Part shown: in pieces, positions 36,557-46,439 of the stretch | Position numbering within the stretch: the stretch's first letter is position 1 | Layout: the number at the start of each line of letters is the position of its first letter | Assembly (NCBI GenBank): GCA_947497455.1 | Contig: CANMGU010000001.1 | Location: 496,001-560,000 of the forward strand | Direction: 5' to 3' | Origin: an uncultured Sphingomonadaceae bacterium | GTDB lineage: Bacteria; Pseudomonadota; Alphaproteobacteria; Sphingomonadales; Sphingomonadaceae | DNA: 64,000 nt | Notes under the pieces: model-generated | Seen by the model: only the letters and a program-made list of their open reading frames with translations | Databases searched by the model: none | Told to the model about the DNA's origin: nothing | Made by a program: the position numbers and the translations under genes

Positions 36557-37155
36557 TGGATATTGATCTGCCTGATGGGCTGGCTCGTGCCACGCCTGCT
36601 GATTGGCGCCAGCTTGCCGATATCACCGCTGAAGCCTTTGCCGAGGATCCTGTCAATAAATGGATATTTGGCACTCAACCTGCCATTCGCGCATCCTTCC
36701 GTGCCCTGGCACGTGACATATATGCGCGCGATGGAATTTGTCATCTTGCCGGAGATGCAGGAGCGACCATGTGGCTGGGCCCCGGACAGCAAGGAAATAG
36801 CAGCAGCCTTGCCATGGTTCGTTTTGCTATTGGACAATTGATCCATGGGGGCGTCGGCAGCTTGAAGAGAGCTATGGCAGCCGGTGACATCATGGCTGAG
36901 CATCATCCCCGCGAGCCCCATTGTTATCTGTTCACCATCGGGACCCGCAAAAGTGCACGGGGCACTGGTCTTGGTAAGGCGCTGCTGGCGCCAGTGCTCG
37001 AGGCGTGTGATGCCGGCGGCATTCCTTGCTATTTGGAAAATAGCAACCCGGCCAATCACGGCTTCTACGCTCATCATGGATTTGAGCGGCGTGAGATTTT
37101 TGCCTGTGGTGAAGGCGGTCCGCCGCTTGAAGCTATGTGGCGCGAACCGCGTTAA
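36556..37155 (+). CDS. GNAT-family N-acetyltransferase
   Basis: A 199-residue GNAT protein. The acetyl-CoA-binding motif A is RKSARGTGLGKALLAPVLEA and motif B includes LENSNPANHGFYAHHGFE. The N-terminal half is longer than the minimal fold. The start overlaps the SDR stop, so translation is coupled. A combined role with the SDR in modifying one small molecule is possible but untested. Confidence 0.88.
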   Translation: MDIDLPDGLARATPADWRQLADITAEAFAEDPVNKWIFGTQPAIRASFRALARDIYARDGICHLAGDAGATMWLGPGQQGNSSSLAMVRFAIGQLIHGGVGSLKRAMAAGDIMAEHHPREPHCYLFTIGTRKSARGTGLGKALLAPVLEACDAGGIPCYLENSNPANHGFYAHHGFERREIFACGEGGPPLEAMWREPR

Positions 37156-37188
37156 GTGGAGCATCTGCCGGAACGGCCTGACACAGAT

Positions 37189-38106
37189 CTAAAGCGTTGA
37201 GGCCAGAGCCATGATGACGCCGATACCGACGAGTAAAATGCCGGTGAGTTCGCTCTTGCTCAGCGGCTCTTTTAAATAGAAGCGTCCAAAGCCAAGCGTA
37301 TATAAAATCTGTGTCTGGCCGACGATCCCGACCAGTGCAACTGGCGCATGGGCATAGGCAATGAACCAGCCTGCCGAGGCGATAGCTGCGAGCAGTCCCA
37401 CTTGCGCGGTCACACGCCAGCGGACGAGCATCGCGCGAAACTGGTCCGGCTCGCGGATGATCACGTAGCTGCCCTGCATCAACGCCTGAAAACCAAGAAC
37501 CGCAGTGAGGACGATCAATCCGGCATAGGTGCGCTCGACATCCATGATCGCGTTGGCGGATTGCTTTATGAAAATGGCGGTCAGCGCGAACAGGAAACCG
37601 GCGCTGAGTCCAGTGAGTGCGGCTGGTTGTTTGAGACCGCGCAACCATTGCAACACTCCTTTCGCCCCGCCTTCCAAGGAAACCGACAGGATGCCGGCAA
37701 AGGCTATGGCGATGCCCAGCCATGCTAATGGGGCCAGCGCTTCACCAAGGATCAGCCACCCGAGAAAGGCCACGATCAGTGTTTCGACTTTCATATAGGC
37801 CGTCCCGCTGACCAGATTGCGAAAGCCAAAGGACATGATGATGAGATTTGTCGCCACCATTTGAGCGAACCCCGCGGCCCAGGCAAACCACCAGAAGGAT
37901 GCGTCAAGCGAGGGTAGGGCGACCCGTCCTGTTGCCGCCATATAACTGGCAAGCATCGCGCAAGCGATGGGCCAGCCAAAAAAGAACCGCGACAGGGCTG
38001 CGGCATTGACTGACATTTCGGCACGAATGCGCTGCTGAACCGCCATCCGCCAGGCAAGGAACAGGGCGGCCAGCAAGGCAGCCGGTATCCAGATGGGGAA
38101 GGTCAA
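37189..38106 (-). CDS. DMT-superfamily (EamA) transporter
   Basis: A 305-residue membrane protein with about ten hydrophobic segments and two EamA-like halves. The first half includes MIASFLGWLILGEALAPLAW-like elements and the second the SKSELTGILLVGIGVIMA ending. DMT exporters carry amino acids, nucleobases or other metabolites; the substrate is unknown. TTG at 38106 overlaps the TGA of the preceding small membrane protein gene, so the two are coupled. Confidence 0.87.
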   Translation of the reverse strand: MTFPIWIPAALLAALFLAWRMAVQQRIRAEMSVNAAALSRFFFGWPIACAMLASYMAATGRVALPSLDASFWWFAWAAGFAQMVATNLIIMSFGFRNLVSGTAYMKVETLIVAFLGWLILGEALAPLAWLGIAIAFAGILSVSLEGGAKGVLQWLRGLKQPAALTGLSAGFLFALTAIFIKQSANAIMDVERTYAGLIVLTAVLGFQALMQGSYVIIREPDQFRAMLVRWRVTAQVGLLAAIASAGWFIAYAHAPVALVGIVGQTQILYTLGFGRFYLKEPLSKSELTGILLVGIGVIMALASTL

Positions 38107-38594
38107 AGAGGCCGTGCGTCCACGGTCTCGGCGAGAAAATCCAGTATCTCTTGCGGCGTGCCGGGATCTTCTGGCGGATCATTACGGGTCTTGTAGGCAG
38201 CAGTCAGCCCGATGGCGAGCATCACCGCCGGTATCCCCGAGAAGATAAGATTGAACATTATCGGTGCGTCATCGACGAACCAAAGGGTCAGCGAAAACAG
38301 AAAAAACAGACCAACAAAGCCATTCCAAAACAGGAAGAAAGGCATGGCCTTGCCCTGACGCATCGTGCCTTCGATCAACGTGCCCCCGTCATGTTCTCGC
38401 ATCTTGGCCTTCAGGATCGGCTCTGCGCCAACTTTCAGGCCGCGCCGCCGATAGGTGAGGAACATCTTGCGTTCGGTTCCGTTGCCAAAGACATGATAGC
38501 CTTTGCGCTTCTTACGCTTCTTCATTTCCGCTTTCAGCTTTTTGGCCAGCGGTATCGGCTCCATTGGGGAGTAGAGGTTAATGTCTTCTTTCAT
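38103..38594 (-). CDS. Membrane protein with basic N-terminus, function unknown
   Basis: A 163-residue protein. The first ~75 residues are strongly basic (KKLKAEMKKRKKRKGYHVF) and presumably cytoplasmic. Two membrane helices follow (FFLFWNGFVGLFFLFSLTLW and FSGIPAVMLAIGLTAAY), then a Pro/Asp-rich tail. It overlaps the EamA transporter gene by four bases and the fumarase stop lies 12 bases upstream of it. I do not recognise the family. Confidence 0.7.
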   Translation of the reverse strand: MKEDINLYSPMEPIPLAKKLKAEMKKRKKRKGYHVFGNGTERKMFLTYRRRGLKVGAEPILKAKMREHDGGTLIEGTMRQGKAMPFFLFWNGFVGLFFLFSLTLWFVDDAPIMFNLIFSGIPAVMLAIGLTAAYKTRNDPPEDPGTPQEILDFLAETVDARPL

Positions 38595-38606
38595 AGAGAA
38601 GGCCGA

Positions 38607-40130
38607 TCAAACCCCTTCCAGCAATCCCTCTTTCTTGATCTTTTCCTGCCAGACCAACGGCGCGAGATGATGGACGCTTTGACCTTCGGCGTCGACGGCG
38701 ACGGTTACGGGCATATCTTGCACTTCAAACTCGTAAATAGCTTCCATGCCGAGATCTTCAAAACCGACGACTTTCGATCCCTTGATCGCGCGGCTGACCA
38801 GATAGGCGCTGCCGCCCACGGCCATCAGATAGGCGCTTTTATGTTTCTTGATCGACCCGACGGTATCGAGACCGCGCTCTGCTTTTCCGACCATCGCCAG
38901 CAGGCCCTGTTCCAGCATCATGTCGGTAAACTTGTCCATCCGCGTGGCGGTGGTGGGGCCAGCAGGGCCGACCACTTCCTCGCCCACCGGATCGACGGGG
39001 CCGACATAGTAAATTACACGACCTTTAAACTCGACCGGCAGCTCTTCGCCCTTGTCGAGCATATCCTTGATCCGTTTATGCGCAGCATCGCGGCCGGTCA
39101 GCATCTTGCCATTGAGCAGCAGCCGGTCGCCATGTTTCCAGCTCGCCACTTCCGCTTCGTCAAGCTGGTCAAGATGAACGCGACGGGCTTCGGAGGAGGG
39201 TGCCCAGTTAACGTCCGGCCATTCATCGAGCTTGGGTGCTTCCAAATAGGCTGGCCCGCTTCCGTCCAATGTGAAATGCGCATGGCGCGTGGCAGCGCAA
39301 TTGGGGATCATTGCAACCGGCTTGCCAGCCGCGTGACAGGGCCAATCATTGATCTTAACGTCGAGGATCGTTGACAGACCGCCCAGTCCTTGCGCACCAA
39401 TGCCCAAGGCGTTGACCTTGTCAAAAATCGTGATGCGCAGTTCCTCGATATCATTGCGGGGGCCACGTTCCTTGAGCTGCCCCATATCAATCGGGTCCAT
39501 GAGCGACTGTTTGGCGAGCAGCACTGCGCGTTCTGCCGTGCCGCCAATGCCGATACCCAGCATGCCTGGTGGGCACCAGCCCGCACCCATTTGTGGCACC
39601 ATGTCGAGCACCCAGTCGACGATATTGTCGCTCGGGTTCATCATCTTGAATTTTGATTTATTCTCCGATCCGCCGCCCTTGGCTGCAACATCGACGCTCA
39701 CCTTGTCGCCCGGTACCATTTCGACATGGAGTACGGAGGGCGTGTTGTCCTTGGTGTTACGCCGCGTGAATGCGGGATCGGTGAGAATTGAGGCGCGCAG
39801 TTTGTTTTCCGGATGGAGATAGGCGCGACGCACACCTTCATCGACAATTTCCTGCATCGATTGCGATGTCTCGTCGAGCCGGCAATCCATGCCCCATTTC
39901 ACAAACACGTTTACAATGCCGGTGTCCTGACAAATTGGCCGATGACCCTCGGCGCACATGCGTGAATTCGTAAGAATCTGCGCGATCGCATCCTTCGCGG
40001 CGGGTGATTTTTCGGCCTCATAGGCTTCACCGAGCGCCCGGATATAATCCATCGGATGATAGTAAGAGATAAATTGCAGTGCGTCGGCGACACTTTCAAT
40101 GAGGTCGGCGGTTTTTATCGTGACGGTCAT
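38607..40130 (-). CDS. Fumarate hydratase, class I (4Fe-4S)
   Basis: A 507-residue iron-sulfur fumarase converting fumarate to malate in the TCA cycle. The N-terminal catalytic part includes RPICQDTGIVN, GAGWCPPGMLGIGIGG and IPNCAATRHAHF, giving the cluster cysteines. The C-terminal beta part has GRVIYYVGPVDPV and GPAGPTTATRMD. It is the single-chain FumA/FumB-type form rather than class II FumC. The start follows CGGAG. Its oxygen-sensitive cluster may make an unseen class II copy useful under oxidative stress. Confidence 0.95.
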   Translation of the reverse strand: MTVTIKTADLIESVADALQFISYYHPMDYIRALGEAYEAEKSPAAKDAIAQILTNSRMCAEGHRPICQDTGIVNVFVKWGMDCRLDETSQSMQEIVDEGVRRAYLHPENKLRASILTDPAFTRRNTKDNTPSVLHVEMVPGDKVSVDVAAKGGGSENKSKFKMMNPSDNIVDWVLDMVPQMGAGWCPPGMLGIGIGGTAERAVLLAKQSLMDPIDMGQLKERGPRNDIEELRITIFDKVNALGIGAQGLGGLSTILDVKINDWPCHAAGKPVAMIPNCAATRHAHFTLDGSGPAYLEAPKLDEWPDVNWAPSSEARRVHLDQLDEAEVASWKHGDRLLLNGKMLTGRDAAHKRIKDMLDKGEELPVEFKGRVIYYVGPVDPVGEEVVGPAGPTTATRMDKFTDMMLEQGLLAMVGKAERGLDTVGSIKKHKSAYLMAVGGSAYLVSRAIKGSKVVGFEDLGMEAIYEFEVQDMPVTVAVDAEGQSVHHLAPLVWQEKIKKEGLLEGV

Positions 40131-40233
40131 TACGGCTCCGGAAATGGTCTAAGGATGCGATCCGGTTGCCTTTTGGCGGATATGATGAAAGTCGGCAAGT
40201 TTTGTATGCATTACCGGCGCTTGCTGAGCCGGA

Positions 40234-41319
<1,086 letters not shown>

Positions 41320-41466
41320 TTAAGAAGCGATAATGGCTTTGTGCAAATGAACCTATACTGTCTAGTCAGGATGTGCCAAAAATGGGTCTGGTTTTGATGG
41401 TTTTCGGACCGAACAAATTTGCTCCAGTATTCACAGTGCGCAAATGGGGCATCAGGGAGAGTGTCA

Positions 41467-42423
41467 ATGCGGATATTTATAACTGGAGCCTCCGGATTTG
41501 TCGGCGGTGCGGCAACGCGGTCACTGATCGAGAGCGGGCATCAGGTGTCTGCCATGTCGCGCAGCGAATCTTCCGACGCCCTGATCCGTGACCTTGGTGC
41601 TGAACCGATACGCTGTGATCTTGAAACAGTGACGGCGGAGCATCTTGGTGATGCCGAGATTGTTTTGCATAGCGCCGCCTTCGTAGAAGCCTGGGGGCCA
41701 AAGGATGCCTGGCATCGCTATAATGTTCTCGGGACGCAGGCGATGCTGGCCGCGGCCCGGGAAGCTGGTGCGCGGCGCTTCATTCATATCGGTACCGAGG
41801 CCGCCATCTGTCATGGCCAACATGTGCGGGATGCAGACGAGACAGTTCCGCTCGCTCCCGACTCGCCTTATCCTTATTGCGCAACCAAGGCACAGGCCGA
41901 GCAGCTTGTCCGGGACGCCAATAGCGATGGCGTCTTTGAAACAATCATTTTACGGCCACGCTTTATCTGGGGGCCTGGCGATACAACATTACTGCCGTTG
42001 ATCGAGGAAATGGCAAAGAGCGGTAAGTGGATGTGGATCAATGATGGCAAAGCGATGACATCGACCACCCATATTGCCAATCTTGTCCATGCAATAGATC
42101 TGGCGCTGACCAAGGGCGGTGCGGGCGAAGCCTATTTCATTCTCGACGATGGCACGATCAGCGTGAAGGACATGATTGGCGGTATGGCCCAGGCAAAAGG
42201 GCTTACATTATCCGACAAATCTATTTCGTCTGGACTTGCGGATTTCGTCGGTCGCGCTTCGGAAAAAATATGGCGGATATTGAATCTGAAAAGCGACCCA
42301 CCGCTGACTGCCCATGCCGCAATGGTTATGTCGAGAGACTGTACGCTGAACGGCAACAAGGCGATCTCTGATCTGGGTTATAAATCGGTTGTGACTCGAG
42401 CCGAGGGATTTGCGACCTTGTAA
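41467..42423 (+). CDS. NAD-dependent epimerase/dehydratase family protein
   Basis: A 318-residue extended SDR starting MRIFITGASGFVGGAATRSL after AGGGAGAG. The NAD motif TGASGFVGG, the catalytic YPYCATK (YxxxK) and RPRFIWGPGDTTLLP are complete. Related members include steroid 3-beta-hydroxysteroid dehydrogenase/isomerase-like proteins and sugar epimerases; the reaction cannot be picked by sight. A separate frame to 41419 is not required. Confidence 0.9.
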   Translation: MRIFITGASGFVGGAATRSLIESGHQVSAMSRSESSDALIRDLGAEPIRCDLETVTAEHLGDAEIVLHSAAFVEAWGPKDAWHRYNVLGTQAMLAAAREAGARRFIHIGTEAAICHGQHVRDADETVPLAPDSPYPYCATKAQAEQLVRDANSDGVFETIILRPRFIWGPGDTTLLPLIEEMAKSGKWMWINDGKAMTSTTHIANLVHAIDLALTKGGAGEAYFILDDGTISVKDMIGGMAQAKGLTLSDKSISSGLADFVGRASEKIWRILNLKSDPPLTAHAAMVMSRDCTLNGNKAISDLGYKSVVTRAEGFATL

Positions 42424-43005
42424 CCTGATTGATCTGATCCGCATCCGGCCCGTTGAAATAATATTTCCCGGTATTGAATCAATCAAACACCATATATGGT
42501 GTCACAAATGAGTCATTCACACCTGTGCATGAGTTGTGGATATTTATTTTGTAAAATTTGACCCACGCTATTGCGTTATGGTCAAGACCTAGAAGGTCCA
42601 CGCGTCGCTGCGCTGCAGCATGAATCGGCCGTCGACGAAGCGATTCATTTATACGACGAACAGAGTCGTTAAAATGTCATTTACCCTCTTGCATATAATT
42701 CTGATTCAGCCACTATAGGTTGTGGTTAAGCCAAGGGGGCATACCAACGTATAGTATTACTCGCCAGTAACGCCGACTCGGTGGACGGCTCCCTTTGGCC
42801 TAATTCGCAAGAAAATTATTCGGGTTTTTGGGCAAAATAAAATGCCCGCCCAGGCTATAAAAATGTTATGTTGAACGGCTCGGCCGCAAGAGATTGCCCG
42901 AGTCGAACATTACAAGAACAAATGGCCCGGTATTAAACCCACCAGAAGGCTGGCAGAATTGCCAGCATATAAGACTTGGTTTGGTAGTTTGATTAGGGGG
43001 CTTTG
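42424..43005 (+). other. Long structured nrdA leader region without a gene
   Basis: 582 bases with no convincing ORF. It contains the NrdR box (42485-42500) near its left end and several inverted repeats: CCAAGGGGG near 42733 facing CCCTTTGG near 42795; GGGCA/TGCCC at about 42831-42849; and a perfect 7-bp hairpin GCTGGCA-GAAT-TGCCAGC at 42949-42966, about 40 bases before the start codon. If transcription begins near the NrdR box, the mRNA would carry a leader of over 400 bases. I could not match it to a known riboswitch class. Confidence 0.5.
42485..42500. promoter_or_regulatory. NrdR box upstream of nrdA
   Basis: A perfect 16-bp palindrome ACACCATATATGGTGT. It matches the published NrdR consensus acaCwAtATaTwGtgt at all but the two w positions. 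NrdR represses ribonucleotide reductase genes in response to the ATP/dATP balance. A second, poorly conserved half-site starting ACACC at 42517, about 32 bases further on, would fit the usual paired spacing. nrdR itself is not in the window. Confidence 0.8.
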
Positions 43006-45087
43006 ATGGATTTTAGAGATAGCCGGGACGATGCCGGGAACAGTGGTAGAGATATGAGTGAGAGTGATATGGGCGCCGAAGTTTTGGATACGCCAAAAGA
43101 CAAATCCGCCAAAGATGAAGCAGAAAGCACAGCCAAAAAAGCCCCGGTGAAAGAACCGGAGATTAGCAAGAAGGCAGAAGCTGAAGCGGCGGCAACCAAG
43201 AAAAATGACGAGAAAGAACTGAAAGCGGAACGCGACAGTCATAGTGTCGAGAAGCGCCGGTTCACAATCGTTCAGGATGACGCGCGCGATGATTTGCTGA
43301 CCGATTTTGGCAAAGAGACGCTGAAAGACCGCTACCTGCTTCCGGACGAGAGTTTCCAGGACCTGTTCTCCCGCGTGGCCGACGCCTATGCGGATGATCA
43401 GGATCATGCCCAGCGGCTTTATGATTATATCTCCAAGCTCTGGTTCATGCCAGCAACCCCCGTCCTGTCCAATGGTGGTACGGGTCGCGGCCTGCCGATC
43501 TCCTGTTATCTCAACAGTGTCGATGACAGCCTCGGCGGGATCGTCAACACCTGGAACGAGAATGTCTGGCTCGCGTCCAAGGGTGGCGGCATTGGCACCT
43601 ATTGGGGCAGTGTCCGCGGCATTGGTGAGCCGGTTGGTCTCAATGGCAAGACATCGGGTATCATTCCGTTTGTGCGGGTGATGGACAGTCTGACACTGGC
43701 GATTTCGCAAGGATCATTGCGGCGCGGTTCGGCGGCTTGCTATCTCGATATCGACCATCCGGAAATTGAAGAATTTCTTGAAATTAGAAAGCCTTCCGGT
43801 GACTTCAACCGAAAAGCTCTCAATCTGCATCACGGCGTATTGTTGACCGACGAATTTATGGAAGCGGTCCGCGATGGTTCAGAGATGGATCTGAAATCAC
43901 CCAAGACCGGTGAAGTGCGCGGCACGGTTGATGCGCGTTCGCTGTTCCAGAAGCTGGTCGAGACACGTCTGGCCACCGGTGAGCCATATATCATCTTCAA
44001 CGACACAGTGAACCGGATGATGCCAAAACATCACCGCGATCTCGGTCTGAAAGTTTCAACGTCCAATCTGTGTTCCGAGATTACACTGCCGACGGGTCGC
44101 GATCATTTGGGTGAGGACAGAACGGCAGTGTGTTGCCTGTCCTCACTCAATCTCGAAAAATGGGATGAGTGGAGCGGCGACAAGGACTTTATCGAAGACG
44201 TCATGCGCTTCCTCGACAATGTGCTGCAGGATTATATTGACCGCGCACCGGATGAAATGGCACGCGCCAAATATAGCGCCAGCCGCGAACGCAGTGTTGG
44301 TCTGGGCGTCATGGGCTTCCATAGCTTCCTGCAAGCACGCGGCCTCGGCTTTGAAAGCGCGCTGGCAAAATCGTGGAATATGAAGATATTCAAGCATGTT
44401 TCGGCGAAAGCATCCGAGGCCAGCATGATGCTTGCCAAGGAACGCGGTCCATGTCCCGATGCGGCCGATCAAGGCGTGATGGAGCGTTTCTCCTGCAAAA
44501 TGGCAATCGCGCCGACCGCGTCAATCTCGATCATCTGCGGCGGAGCATCTGCCTGTATCGAACCGATCCCGGCGAATATCTATACCCACAAGACGCTGTC
44601 CGGCAGCTTCGTGGTGAAGAACCCGCATCTGGAAAAACTGCTCGCAGAAAAATCGAAGGACAGCACCAATGTCTGGAACTCGATCCTCGAGCAGGGCGGC
44701 AGCGTCCAGCATCTCGACTTCCTCAGCCAGGAAGAGAAAGACGCGTACAAGACCAGCTTCGAGATAGACCAGCGCTGGCTGCTCGAACTCGCGGCGGATC
44801 GCACACCCTATATTGATCAGGCGCAGTCGCTGAACCTGTTCATTCCGGCGGATGTCGACAAATGGGACCTGCTGATGCTGCACTTCCGCGCATGGGAGCT
44901 GGGCATCAAGTCGCTTTATTATCTCCGTTCGAAATCGATCCAGCGTGCTGGCTTTGCCGGGCAGGAAGAAGCGACCGACAGTTCCGGCGGCGGTGTAGAG
45001 GCGGACAACACGCTCGATCCGAAAAAGGTCGAACTGATGACGACGCAAGGCAGCACCGACTATGACGAATGTCTCGCCTGCCAATGA
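43006..45087 (+). CDS. nrdA: Ribonucleoside-diphosphate reductase, alpha (R1) subunit
   Basis: The catalytic subunit of class I RNR. The start at 43006 follows TAGGGGG; a TTG directly before it is less likely. The catalytic cysteines are in LPISCYLNS, STSNLCSEITLP (N-x-C-x-E) and AVCCLSS, and the C-terminal DYDECLACQ supplies the redox shuttle pair. Residues 1-80 are a charged Ala/Glu/Lys-rich stretch in place of an ATP-cone, so the usual allosteric activity site is absent. Expression is probably controlled by the NrdR box and by a terminator-like hairpin ahead of nrdB. Confidence 0.96.
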   Translation: MDFRDSRDDAGNSGRDMSESDMGAEVLDTPKDKSAKDEAESTAKKAPVKEPEISKKAEAEAAATKKNDEKELKAERDSHSVEKRRFTIVQDDARDDLLTDFGKETLKDRYLLPDESFQDLFSRVADAYADDQDHAQRLYDYISKLWFMPATPVLSNGGTGRGLPISCYLNSVDDSLGGIVNTWNENVWLASKGGGIGTYWGSVRGIGEPVGLNGKTSGIIPFVRVMDSLTLAISQGSLRRGSAACYLDIDHPEIEEFLEIRKPSGDFNRKALNLHHGVLLTDEFMEAVRDGSEMDLKSPKTGEVRGTVDARSLFQKLVETRLATGEPYIIFNDTVNRMMPKHHRDLGLKVSTSNLCSEITLPTGRDHLGEDRTAVCCLSSLNLEKWDEWSGDKDFIEDVMRFLDNVLQDYIDRAPDEMARAKYSASRERSVGLGVMGFHSFLQARGLGFESALAKSWNMKIFKHVSAKASEASMMLAKERGPCPDAADQGVMERFSCKMAIAPTASISIICGGASACIEPIPANIYTHKTLSGSFVVKNPHLEKLLAEKSKDSTNVWNSILEQGGSVQHLDFLSQEEKDAYKTSFEIDQRWLLELAADRTPYIDQAQSLNLFIPADVDKWDLLMLHFRAWELGIKSLYYLRSKSIQRAGFAGQEEATDSSGGGVEADNTLDPKKVELMTTQGSTDYDECLACQ

Positions 45088-45118
45088 TCAGGCACCAATA
45101 TTAGGCAGTTTGCCCACT

Positions 45119-45160
45119 GCCCCCTCCTATTTGCTCCTTTAATGGAGGGGGCTGTTTTCT
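45119..45160 (+). terminator. Terminator-like hairpin between nrdA and nrdB
   Basis: GCCCCCTCC (45119-45127) pairs perfectly with GGAGGGGGC (45144-45152), followed by TGTTTTCTTT. It is a strong intrinsic terminator shape lying 32 bases after the nrdA stop. It could reduce read-through so that nrdB is partly transcribed from its own promoter. Confidence 0.65.
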
Positions 45161-45256
45161 TTAAGACTATAAAGGACGCGCGGCCTATGGTGGCCAGATG
45201 ATATACACCCATATGATGTATATGATGAAAAGTACGAAAGCGGAGTAAGGTAAGAA

Positions 45257-46315
45257 ATGTCACTTTTGGAAGCACGCAAAACATACAAGCCCTTTGAATA
45301 TCCATGGGCCTATGACTTTTGGAAGCGGCAGCAGCAGATTCACTGGATGCCGGAAGAAGTGCCTTTGGGCGAGGATTGCCGCGACTGGGCGCAGAAGCTG
45401 ACCGACCATGAGCGCAACCTGCTCACCCAGATCTTCCGCTTCTTCACCCAAGCCGATGTCGAGGTGCAGGATTGCTATCACGACAAATATGGCCGCGTGT
45501 TCAAACCGACCGAAGTCAAGATGATGCTCACGGCATTTTCCAACATGGAAACCGTCCACATCGCCGCTTACTCTCACCTGCTCGACACGATCGGCATGCC
45601 GGAGAGCGAGTACTCCATGTTCCTCGAATATGAGGAGATGAAGGACAAGCATGACTATCTCGGCACATTCGGCGTCGACACGGATGAAGATATTGCCAAG
45701 ACGCTGGCGATGTTCGGCGGCTTTACCGAAGGCCTGCAGCTGTTCGCGTCCTTCGCGATGCTGATGAACTTCCCGCGCTTCAACAAGATGAAGGGCATGG
45801 GGCAGATTGTCTCCTGGTCGGTGCGCGATGAATCTCTGCACTGCGAAGGCATTGTCAAAATGTTCCACACATTTGTGCAGGAACGCGATTGCCTGACCAA
45901 GAATGTCAAAGAAGAGATTATCGACTGCTGCCAGAAAACCGTGCGTCTGGAAGATGCGTTTATCGATCTGGCGTTCAGCGACGGTCCAGTGACCGGCATG
46001 ACCGCGAAAGAGATTAAACGCTATATCCGCTACATCGCCGATTGGCGTCTGGGCCAGCTGGGCTTTGATCCCATCTACATGATCGAAGACCACCCGCTGC
46101 CATGGCTCGCGCCACTGCTCAACGGTGTAGAGCACGCCAACTTCTTCGAAACCCGCGCCACCGAATATAGCAAAGGCGCCACCCGCGGCAACTGGAACGA
46201 AGTGTGGGACAGCTTCGACCAGCGCAAAGGCGGCAAGATTATCGGCATCGAAGCAACCGATAATGATGACGATGGCGAAGATATGTTTGAGCAGGCGGGC
46301 GTTGCTGCGGAGTGA
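45257..46315 (+). CDS. nrdB: Ribonucleoside-diphosphate reductase, beta (R2) subunit
   Basis: A 352-residue di-iron radical subunit. The EVQDCYHDKYG region and NMETVHIAAYSHLL give the iron-binding Glu/His and the radical Tyr of the E-x-x-H-x-x-x-Y pattern. Further ligands are in FTEGLQLF and RDESLHCEG. There is no N-terminal ATP-cone. A GGAGTAAGG site precedes the ATG. An inverted repeat (ATATACA at 45201 and TGTATAT at 45217) lies between the upstream hairpin and the start and could be part of a separate promoter. Confidence 0.96.
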   Translation: MSLLEARKTYKPFEYPWAYDFWKRQQQIHWMPEEVPLGEDCRDWAQKLTDHERNLLTQIFRFFTQADVEVQDCYHDKYGRVFKPTEVKMMLTAFSNMETVHIAAYSHLLDTIGMPESEYSMFLEYEEMKDKHDYLGTFGVDTDEDIAKTLAMFGGFTEGLQLFASFAMLMNFPRFNKMKGMGQIVSWSVRDESLHCEGIVKMFHTFVQERDCLTKNVKEEIIDCCQKTVRLEDAFIDLAFSDGPVTGMTAKEIKRYIRYIADWRLGQLGFDPIYMIEDHPLPWLAPLLNGVEHANFFETRATEYSKGATRGNWNEVWDSFDQRKGGKIIGIEATDNDDDGEDMFEQAGVAAE

Positions 46316-46439
46316 GCAGCAATTCGATGAAGCTTGCGGACATTGTGCCAAGGTCACCGTTCGCGCAATATGATATAGCAGTCTATTTTGGTGGAGGGCT
46401 TTTTTTTTACCTTTTGTAAATCGCTACATATTTCACCCA

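Noticed and set aside
42600..42900. Cobalamin or other known riboswitch in the nrdA leader
   Set aside because: No B12-box-like or other familiar core could be recognised, and the reductase is class I, not B12-dependent class II.
45260..46357. Long minus-strand ORF opposite nrdB
   Set aside because: Shadow frame caused by codon bias of nrdB. It is Leu/His/Val-rich without any recognisable domain.
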